Shown piece by piece: positions 7,830-14,289 of a DNA stretch of 51,035 bases (position 1 is the stretch's first letter; each line of letters begins with the position of its first letter). Below the pieces are notes generated by a model, which made no database searches, had not been told where the DNA came from, and saw only the letters and a program-made list of their open reading frames with translations. The DNA comes from Synergistales bacterium (lineage in GTDB: Bacteria; Synergistota; Synergistia; Synergistales; Aminobacteriaceae). The position numbers and the translations under genes are program-made. The stretch covers positions 1-51,035 of the forward strand of contig BNVH01000012.1 of the NCBI GenBank assembly GCA_025997955.1. The letters are read 5' to 3'.

Positions 7830-8717
7830 TCATTGGGAAATCTTTTCTCTTAATATCTCCGATATAGTTCTGACGTCAGATTTCAGAGCCAAGTCCAATT
7901 TGGACGTAGCGCGTTCTATAAGGTCGTTAGGTATGTCGTAACAGGCTTCCGCTATGCTTCCGGCGATGGCGGCGATGGTGTCGCTATCCCCGCCTACATA
8001 TATTGCGCTCCGTATCACGTCCTCGAAGCTGTCATTTTCAAGGAAAGCCGCGATAGCCTGCGGAACGCTGCCCTCGCAAGTTTCGTCAAACGCGTATGTC
8101 GGCCTAATCTCTTCCAATGTGAAATCGAGATCGTAATACTTGCTTGCGTAGGCGCGAACTTCTTCTTTGCCGTGAGCGGTTCTTAAAAGATAAATACAGC
8201 CCGCTACGGCCTCGGCGCCCTTTATGCCAAACTCGTGGCTATGCGTGACGCGCGCTGAGAGCTTAGCCAGCGTCAGGGCTTCCTCTAAAGAGCGGGCGTA
8301 CCAGCCGGCGAAGGAGACCCTCATTGCCGAGCCGTTTCCAAAGCTGTTATAGGGCTCCATGGAGTCTCCGTTCACCCACTCACGAAATCTCCCGCCGTAT
8401 CCTGCTTTAGGGTATCTGCGGGCGTAGTTTTTTAACGAGCGGGCTATTTCGTTTTCGACCGCGCTTTGCGCGTCTGTGTCAGTCAATAAAGAGGCGCGGT
8501 CTATCTTTTGCATACCCTTCCATATCCCCATAGCCACGGCGTAAGTCAGAACCGTATCGTCCGTGAAAAAATCAGGAGCGCCAATCAAAGACTCGGGCTT
8601 GCGCCTTATTTTCCTTTCGAGAAATTCATAACGGGAACCTGATATGTCGCCTATCATGGCGCCCACCATGCAAAAATCGTGCGCGGCGGCCATTTTGGGG
8701 TATTTGAAATTTGTCAT
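7830..8717 (-). CDS. ADP-ribosylglycohydrolase family protein
   Basis: A 295-residue member of the ADP-ribosylglycohydrolase (ARH/DraG) family. The binuclear metal-site motifs are present: GDISGS (23-28), FTDDT (51-55) and the C-terminal GGDSDTIAAIAGS (from 242), with HSHEFGIKGAEAVAG in the middle. Family members remove ADP-ribose from arginine or other acceptors, or hydrolyse related ADP-ribose compounds; the substrate cannot be read from sequence. It is the first gene of the ankyrin operon, and with the ankyrin-GNAT fusion it gives the operon two enzymes able to edit covalent modifications. The start codon ATG at 8717 directly abuts an inverted repeat (8718-8760) whose loop contains the AAAGGAG ribosome-binding site. 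Confidence 0.9.
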   Translation of the reverse strand: MTNFKYPKMAAAHDFCMVGAMIGDISGSRYEFLERKIRRKPESLIGAPDFFTDDTVLTYAVAMGIWKGMQKIDRASLLTDTDAQSAVENEIARSLKNYARRYPKAGYGGRFREWVNGDSMEPYNSFGNGSAMRVSFAGWYARSLEEALTLAKLSARVTHSHEFGIKGAEAVAGCIYLLRTAHGKEEVRAYASKYYDLDFTLEEIRPTYAFDETCEGSVPQAIAAFLENDSFEDVIRSAIYVGGDSDTIAAIAGSIAEACYDIPNDLIERATSKLDLALKSDVRTISEILREKISQ

Positions 8718-8760
8718 TTATATTGGCTCCTTTGTTGTAAATTTTATGAAACCAATATAA
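8718..8760 (-). promoter_or_regulatory. Leader inverted repeat around the ribosome-binding site
   Basis: On the minus strand the leader reads TTATATTGG, 25 bases ending in AAAGGAG, then CCAATATAA, immediately followed by ATG. The nine-base arms are perfectly complementary. If it folds, the stem fills the spacing between Shine-Dalgarno and start codon and could limit translation of the ADP-ribosylglycohydrolase. It could also be a dyad operator. No direct evidence separates these. Confidence 0.45.
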
Positions 8761-8993
8761 TGTTTTTTTGTTTTAGATACCATGCTCAGTCTCGGAAAGA
8801 ATTTTTCCGAACCCTGAGTCGTCATTCTGAAGGTGTCAAGGAACATCGTTTTTCTTTTGTGAGCGTTCTCCATTGGTTCTGGATTTCCTTTAAAACTACG
8901 TAAACTCTCGGATTGTGCAAACCACTGAATTATTGCAAAATAAAAATGCGAACATTGATTCGCAAACATATTCTAAAGAGGAGGTAATGTTAC
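8761..8993. other. Divergent intergenic region with palindromic elements
   Basis: This stretch separates the minus-strand ankyrin operon from the plus-strand chemoreceptor. It holds a dyad CTCAG...CTGAG (8785-8818) with an inner CGGAAA/TTTCCG pair, followed by GTCATTCTGAAGGTGTCAAGGAAC, which resembles dispersed REP-like intergenic repeats. A second dyad, TGCGAA-6-TTCGCA (8947-8964), lies just before the chemoreceptor's AGAGGAGG ribosome-binding site. A weak TTGTGC-17-CAAAAT promoter-like pair lies near 8915-8943. A minus-strand ORF through here looks non-coding. Confidence 0.4.
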
Positions 8994-10751
8994 ATGTCAT
9001 GGTTGAAGAACAGAAGCATAGGCGTCAAACTGAGCATTCTTGCTGCGATTCCGTTGATTTTATTGGTAGCCGTTACGGCATTTAACTATTTCTCCTCGGG
9101 GAAGGTGAACGAAGCCTATGAATATTCCTACGGTAACTTCTCAGTTCCGTCCGCTAACTTTGGCGTATATCGCGCGCACGTTCAGGGAACCACGAAAGAC
9201 GTTCTGGAAATAATCTTGCTTGACGACCCCGTCAAGATGAAAACAGTCAAGGACGATCTTGCCTACCGCCGCGCCGCCGCGACGTCCATAGCGCAAGAGT
9301 ATCAGAAGACGGATATGGGCGCTAAGGAAAAGGACTTGATGAGTAAGATCAACCAGTTTTCCTCCGACTTCAGAAGAATTCAGGACAGAGTTTCGGAACT
9401 GGGTAGCAACAACATAAGCGACGCTGAAGCCATGGACGTCTACTTTAATGAGTTAGAGCCTATAACGCAACAGTACAATGGCGCCATTTTGGAGCTATCG
9501 GAATATCTTGCCTCTCAGGCGGTAGCTGAACAGAAAGAAGCTGACCGGTATTCGATCGAAGCCGCCAACACCGGCGTGGCCATAGCGATTGCCGCGATAA
9601 TTATCACCCTGTTTTTGAGCTTCTATATCTCCCGTCTGATAACAAAACCCGTAAACGCCATGAAAGAAAAAATAGCGCGCTTCGCGGCGGGCGATCTTTC
9701 GGTAGATTTCAAGATAGACGGCCGGGACGCCATCGCGCAAATGGGCGACGAACTTGAGAAGATGGCGGCTACTTTGAGGGAAGTTATGAACACCGTCAAG
9801 GAAGCCGGCAGGCATATATCCGAGTCTGCGCAGGATTTCTCCGCTATGGCGGAGCAGACGAACGCGTCCGCCGAGGAGTTTAAATCGAACGTCGATGAAA
9901 TGAACGCCAATCTAAGCAACCTTGCCTCAGCGAGCGAAGAGGTGAACGCCTCCGTCGAGGAAGTGGCGGCCGGCGCTCAGACGACGGCTGAGAAGGGAAC
10001 CGATATAGCGCGCAAGGTCGATAACGCGATGAGCGCTGGAGACGCCGGAATGCACGCTGTTCGCAGCGTGGTGGACGGCATTAGCCGAGTGGCCGAAAGC
10101 TCCGCCGCCTCCGCCTCCGCCGTGTTGGAGTTGGGCGAAAGAACGAAGCAGATACAGAACTTCGTTTCGCAGATAGGCAGCATAGCGGATCAGACAAATC
10201 TTTTGGCGCTTAACGCGGCCATAGAAGCCGCAAGGGCCGGCGAAGCGGGGCGAGGTTTCGCGGTCGTTGCCGAAGAGGTGCGCAAATTGGCCGAGGACAG
10301 CAACGTCGCGGCGAAGAGCATCGCCGATCTCGCCTCACAGATAACGTCGGACCTCGACAAGATAGTCGGCTACGCGCAGAAGAATACGTCCGACTCGAGC
10401 GACGCCAAAGAACTATCCGCGAAGACGGAGAGCGCGATAAGCAATATGACAAATTATCTGCAAGACATAGCCTCTTCGACGCAGGACCTCGCGGCGGTCG
10501 CCGAGGAGCAGGCTGCGTCAAGCGCTGAGATAGCGGAAGCCGTGCAGAGCATGTCCGAGAAGATAAGCAACACCGCAAACGCGAGCGAGAACATTCGCAT
10601 CGGCGTTGCTGAAGTCGCGGCGGCGTCGGGGAAAGTAGCCGAGGGTTCGGAAAATCTATCAGGCCTATCAAGCAACCTACAAAGCGAGTTGTCGTATTTC
10701 ACCGTAAAAGAGCTCGACAATGACAGAATGCTGTTACAGACGGTTAGGTAG
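8994..10751 (+). CDS. Methyl-accepting chemotaxis protein
   Basis: A 585-residue inner-membrane chemoreceptor. It has a first membrane helix (about 11-30), a periplasmic helical ligand-binding region (about 31-187, four-helix-bundle type judged by length and lack of Cache motifs), a second membrane helix (about 188-209), a HAMP linker (about 210-263) and a long cytoplasmic signalling coiled coil. The signalling tip is intact around residues 393-435 (IADQTNLLALNAAIEAARAG, then GRGFAVVAEEVRKLAEDS), where CheA and a CheW-type adaptor bind. No CheR-tethering pentapeptide is seen at the C-terminus. A strong AGAGGAGG precedes the ATG. The matching cheB/cheA/cheC/cheD genes are about 22 kb downstream on the same strand. 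Ligand unknown. Confidence 0.95.
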   Translation: MSWLKNRSIGVKLSILAAIPLILLVAVTAFNYFSSGKVNEAYEYSYGNFSVPSANFGVYRAHVQGTTKDVLEIILLDDPVKMKTVKDDLAYRRAAATSIAQEYQKTDMGAKEKDLMSKINQFSSDFRRIQDRVSELGSNNISDAEAMDVYFNELEPITQQYNGAILELSEYLASQAVAEQKEADRYSIEAANTGVAIAIAAIIITLFLSFYISRLITKPVNAMKEKIARFAAGDLSVDFKIDGRDAIAQMGDELEKMAATLREVMNTVKEAGRHISESAQDFSAMAEQTNASAEEFKSNVDEMNANLSNLASASEEVNASVEEVAAGAQTTAEKGTDIARKVDNAMSAGDAGMHAVRSVVDGISRVAESSAASASAVLELGERTKQIQNFVSQIGSIADQTNLLALNAAIEAARAGEAGRGFAVVAEEVRKLAEDSNVAAKSIADLASQITSDLDKIVGYAQKNTSDSSDAKELSAKTESAISNMTNYLQDIASSTQDLAAVAEEQAASSAEIAEAVQSMSEKISNTANASENIRIGVAEVAAASGKVAEGSENLSGLSSNLQSELSYFTVKELDNDRMLLQTVR

Positions 10752-10761
10752 GCCGTCTTCT

Positions 10762-11850
10762 ATGAATTGTTATCCTAAACTTGTTGTATATCTTGACCGC
10801 ATAAGGGAGAACGCCGCCAAGATAGCCGAGTTTTGTCATTCTCACGGCGCGGAGAGCGTTGCTGTGACCAAGGTAACTTGCGCTGATGTTTACATAACGC
10901 GCGCGGTGGTCGAGGGCATGAGAAGCGCTGGTTCGGGGAAGGCCGCTTTTGCGGACAGCCGCGTTCTAAATTTGGAGAAATTGAAAAAAGAGTTTCCCGA
11001 CGTGCCCCGCACCCTGCTCCGCGTACCTATGAAGAGCGAGCTAGAGCGAGTCGTGCTTTGCGCCGACAGCTCTCTTGTCTCTATGGTTGAGAGCGTATAC
11101 ATGATCGAGGAATGTTGCTCCAAAAGTAGCGTAAATCACGATGTGATATTGATGCTCGACTTGGGCGACAGGCGCGAGGGGGTTTATGACGAAGCGGAGC
11201 TGCCTGCTTTCATAGAGGCTTTCAAGCGGTCGCCTCATGTGAAGCTATGCGGCGTGGGCTCGAACTTTGCCTGTTTTGCCGGCGTAATGCCAAGCGCCGA
11301 ATCGCTGAATGTCCTCTGCCGGATACGCGCTTTGTTGGAACGCGCTCTTTCTTACCCGGTACCGATAGCCTCCGGCGGCTCTACGTCGTCTTTAATCATG
11401 TTTGAGCTCGGTAACATACCCGAAGGGATAAACCAGCTGAGGATAGGCGAGGGGTTTTATCTTGGGTTGGATGTGGTGAACAACAGAGCCGTACCCTGGC
11501 TGAGGCAGGACACGCTAAGGCTTGAGGCGGAGGTCGTGGAGGTCAAGGTGAAACCCTCCTTGCCGAGCGGCGAACAGGGGCTCAACGCGTTTGGTGAGAA
11601 GCGCGAGTTCAAAGACGAGGGGTTTCAAAAACGCGTCATTTTCGCGGTAGGACGCCAAGATGTGACTATAGACAACCTGACGCCTGGCGACTCGGACATT
11701 CATATAATAGGCGGGTCAAGCGACCATATGATAGCGACGGTTCCGATAGAGCGCGACGTGCAATGGGGAGACATCTTCAGTTTCTCCATGAACTACGCCG
11801 CGCTTTTGCCGCTTACCACATCGCTTTATGTTTCAAAAGAATACAGGTAG
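10762..11850 (+). CDS. Ornithine/alanine racemase family PLP enzyme
   Basis: A 362-residue fold-type III PLP enzyme related to clostridial ornithine racemase (Orr) and the YhfX/AlaR group. It begins YPKLVVYLDRIRENAAKI; the PLP lysine is Lys37 in VAVTKVTCAD; FADSRVLNLEKLKK and MLDLGDRREGV are typical of Orr-like proteins. Such enzymes interconvert L- and D-ornithine or similar amino acids, and D-ornithine feeds anaerobic ornithine degradation. Substrate is inferred by family only. ATG at 10762 gives the family N-terminus; an upstream in-frame ATG at 10720 would overlap the chemoreceptor end and adds no conserved residues. It lies 10 nt after the chemoreceptor and is probably co-transcribed with it. 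Confidence 0.8.
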   Translation: MNCYPKLVVYLDRIRENAAKIAEFCHSHGAESVAVTKVTCADVYITRAVVEGMRSAGSGKAAFADSRVLNLEKLKKEFPDVPRTLLRVPMKSELERVVLCADSSLVSMVESVYMIEECCSKSSVNHDVILMLDLGDRREGVYDEAELPAFIEAFKRSPHVKLCGVGSNFACFAGVMPSAESLNVLCRIRALLERALSYPVPIASGGSTSSLIMFELGNIPEGINQLRIGEGFYLGLDVVNNRAVPWLRQDTLRLEAEVVEVKVKPSLPSGEQGLNAFGEKREFKDEGFQKRVIFAVGRQDVTIDNLTPGDSDIHIIGGSSDHMIATVPIERDVQWGDIFSFSMNYAALLPLTTSLYVSKEYR

Positions 11851-11884
11851 GACGGCCTCTAAAATCTTGGCAAGCAAAGAGCGC

Positions 11885-12244
11885 CTACTCCTTTTTGGCG
11901 ATGACCGCCACAAACGCCAACGGCTCGCTTCCGGTGTTGATAAGGCCGTGCGACTCACCCTTAAGCGTCAGGGTGAAGTCGCCGGGGCCGACTTGTTTTT
12001 CGCTCTTGTCGTTGTCGGTGAACGTCCCATGTCCCGACACTATATAATAAAGCTCCTCGTTCTCGGTGTGCTGGTGATACCCAAGTCCGCTCCCCGGCTG
12101 CAAAATCTGGTGAGCGACGACTTGAAACGGGCTCCCCTCCGGCGACTTACCCATTGAGAAGGCAAAGAAGCCCTCCATGCTGCCCGGTCCACCGCGCGGC
12201 TTCTCCGTAACGGCCTTTTCCAAAGAGTCAAATTTGTACAACAT
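11885..12244 (-). CDS. Cupin domain protein
   Basis: A 119-residue single-domain cupin. The first cupin motif is visible as HQHTENEELYYIVSGHG, with His and Glu metal ligands, and the second as GPGDFTLTLKGESHGLIN. Small cupins bind a metal ion and serve as isomerases, dioxygenases or ligand sensors, so the reaction is not predictable. It sits 13 nt after a HAD phosphatase gene and ends facing the racemase gene with a 34-nt gap that shows no obvious terminator. Sugar phosphates are a possible shared theme with the HAD gene, but this is weak inference. Confidence 0.85.
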   Translation of the reverse strand: MLYKFDSLEKAVTEKPRGGPGSMEGFFAFSMGKSPEGSPFQVVAHQILQPGSGLGYHQHTENEELYYIVSGHGTFTDNDKSEKQVGPGDFTLTLKGESHGLINTGSEPLAFVAVIAKKE

Positions 12245-12257
12245 TTCATATCCTCCC

Positions 12258-13133
12258 TTATCTTGTGTTTAATATGTACTCCCTAATCGCCAACGCTACT
12301 CCGTCGTCGTCGTTAGAGGCGGTAACTATATCGGCTTCCTCCTTGGCCTCCGCGCAGGCGTTCTCCATAGCCACGGACAAGCCGGCCTCGCGGAACATCG
12401 GAATGTCGTTCAGGTAGTCGCCGAACGCGCATATCTCCTCACATTCTATCCCCATAACGCGGGCTAATTCCCTAAGTCCGTAGCCCTTGTCTATCCCAGA
12501 CGCGAATATGTCCATTACCAAGTCATCGGAAAAAGTATAAGTCAAAGACGCGCGCGTCTTGAGATAATCCTCAATAGGAGTCAAGTCCGAGCTGCGGTAG
12601 ATCAGCATCTTGTTGCATGAGGGTTTTTGAAGCGCGTTTGCGTGCCCGCCGTCAAAAAAATCAAGAGGCATAGTTTTGAAGCCCTCTTTTGTCGCGATAC
12701 GGTTGTATTGCTCAAACCTGTCTATACAGTGTCCGTCGCGCGAAAAAAATCCGCCGTCCTCGCTCAGCGCGCAATAATCAAGCCCAAGGTTTGCGCAAAG
12801 CTCAAGAAGCGTCCTCACCTCGTTCATGGGCATGGGTTTTTGGTGCAGCGCCTTGTGCGTAAGGGGGCTTGATATGGCGCCTCCGTTTGACGAGATAAAC
12901 GGCACGTCGAGCGACAGCTTTTTCGCGTAAAAATACAACATAGGCGCGACGCGGCCCGAGCATATCGTCACATTTACCCCAAGCGCGTTGGCTTCTTTGA
13001 TAGCGGCCATATTGCCGCTTGATATTTCCTTTTGGCTGTTCAGGAGAGTTCCGTCCAAGTCGCAGAGAACAAGACGTATTTTTGAGCCGACTGTTTTCAG
13101 GTCTTTTTTTACGCGCATAATATCACTTGCCAT
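12258..13133 (-). CDS. HAD-superfamily Cof-type hydrolase
   Basis: A 291-residue HAD phosphatase of the Cof/IIB type. Motif I is CDLDGTL with nucleophile Asp25 and acid/base Asp27, motif II is TICSGR, the motif III lysine is in SCNKMLIY or DKGYGL, and motif IV is FGDYLNDIPMF. The central segment is the alpha/beta cap that decides substrate. Relatives dephosphorylate sugar phosphates, pyridoxal phosphate or flavin precursors, so the actual substrate is open. It lies 9 nt downstream of the ABC transporter ATPase gene on the same strand, so it is probably part of one transcript with the transporter and the cupin. An alternative ATG five codons downstream is possible. Confidence 0.9.
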   Translation of the reverse strand: MASDIMRVKKDLKTVGSKIRLVLCDLDGTLLNSQKEISSGNMAAIKEANALGVNVTICSGRVAPMLYFYAKKLSLDVPFISSNGGAISSPLTHKALHQKPMPMNEVRTLLELCANLGLDYCALSEDGGFFSRDGHCIDRFEQYNRIATKEGFKTMPLDFFDGGHANALQKPSCNKMLIYRSSDLTPIEDYLKTRASLTYTFSDDLVMDIFASGIDKGYGLRELARVMGIECEEICAFGDYLNDIPMFREAGLSVAMENACAEAKEEADIVTASNDDDGVALAIREYILNTR

Positions 13134-13142
13134 TCTAAAATT

Positions 13143-14273
13143 TCAAGCGGCCAGAACCTTGGCCAAGCTCGGCTCGAAGGTCAAAGAGACGGACTCGCCC
13201 TCTTTCCAGATTTTCTTGACGTCCGGGTTGTCTATTTGCACCAAGATGTCGCTCTGAGATGGGTCTTGGCGCTTTACCCACGACTCTACGCTGTTGCCGA
13301 GATAGACATTGGCCGAGACTATGCCGTCCTCAATGCCGGCGCCGGGCTCGCCCAAAGACAGCGACTCCGGGCGGCACATGACGACGGCTGAGTCGGAGGG
13401 CTTCAAATTGGGCGACCAACGCGGAATATCGAAGGTTTTGCCCTTTATCTCCACACGGCAAGCCTTCATCTCCCAAGTGCTCAATTCGTCCACGCCTTTT
13501 ACAAACTCGCGCACCGCGCATGGGAAGAACGCCACTTTGCCCACAAAGCCCGCCACGAAAGAGTTTATCGGGTCGCGGTAAATCTCGCTAGGCGTGCCTA
13601 TCTGCGCGATTTTTCCAGCGTTCATGACTATTATTTGGTCGGATAAGCTCATGGCTTCCACTCTATCGTGAGTGACGTACATAGCCGTGATGGAGAGCGA
13701 TTTTTGAAGGCGGCGAATTTCTACTCTCATCTGTTCGCGAAGAAGCGCGTCGAGGTTTGAGAGAGGTTCGTCCAAAAGCAACACGGACGGCTCGACTATC
13801 ATGGAGCGCACGAGAGCCACCCGCTGCTGCTGACCTCCCGAAAGGCGCGAAGGGGGTCGCTTGGATAGCTTATCAAGCCCAACCATAGCCAAAAACCGCG
13901 TCACTTTTTCGTCTATGGCGTCTTTTGGCATATCACGCAGCTTTAGGCCGTAAGCCACGTTCTCGAAGACGTTCATGTGAGGAAAAAGCCCGTAGCTCTG
14001 GAAGACCATCGCGGTGTCGCGTTTATTCGGAGGTACTTCGGTGACGTCGGAGTCGCCTATCAAAATTTGACCGGATGTAGGAGTCTCGAAGCCCGACAGC
14101 ATGCGCAGAACCGTCGTCTTGCCGCAGCCCGACGGCCCCAACAGAGTCACGAGGTCGCCCGGCGCTATCTCAAAAGACACATCGTCAACCGCGGTCACAG
14201 GCTGCCCGGACTGCGGGTCTTTAAACGCTTTAGTGACATTCACGAGGCGCACTGATTTAGATTTAGAGTGCAT
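13143..14273 (-). CDS. ABC transporter ATP-binding protein (FbpC/PotA type)
   Basis: A 376-residue ATPase of the importer class that includes FbpC, PotA and PhnT. Walker A is GPSGCGKTT, the Q-loop is in VFQSYGLFPHMNV, the signature is RLSGGQQQRVAL, Walker B is VLLLDEPLSNLD and the H-loop is YVTHDRVEAM, where the usual Gln-Glu after VTHD is Arg-Val. The C-terminal third is a TOBE-like region, which often binds or senses substrate. It powers the fused permease encoded 16 nt upstream. No solute-binding protein gene is adjacent. Substrate candidates for this class are ferric iron, aminoethylphosphonate, thiamine and polyamines; the sequence does not decide among them. Confidence 0.9.
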   Translation of the reverse strand: MHSKSKSVRLVNVTKAFKDPQSGQPVTAVDDVSFEIAPGDLVTLLGPSGCGKTTVLRMLSGFETPTSGQILIGDSDVTEVPPNKRDTAMVFQSYGLFPHMNVFENVAYGLKLRDMPKDAIDEKVTRFLAMVGLDKLSKRPPSRLSGGQQQRVALVRSMIVEPSVLLLDEPLSNLDALLREQMRVEIRRLQKSLSITAMYVTHDRVEAMSLSDQIIVMNAGKIAQIGTPSEIYRDPINSFVAGFVGKVAFFPCAVREFVKGVDELSTWEMKACRVEIKGKTFDIPRWSPNLKPSDSAVVMCRPESLSLGEPGAGIEDGIVSANVYLGNSVESWVKRQDPSQSDILVQIDNPDVKKIWKEGESVSLTFEPSLAKVLAA

Positions 14274-14289
14274 TGAATACCCTCCTTTT

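Noticed and set aside
8718..8969. 83-residue minus-strand ORF before the ADP-ribosylglycohydrolase
   Set aside because: It translates palindromic REP-like intergenic DNA (FLDTFRMTTQGSEK is a typical spurious product) and lacks a plausible domain.
11851..11884. Possible terminator between the convergent racemase and cupin genes
   Set aside because: No stable hairpin with a U-tract could be found in the 34-nt gap.
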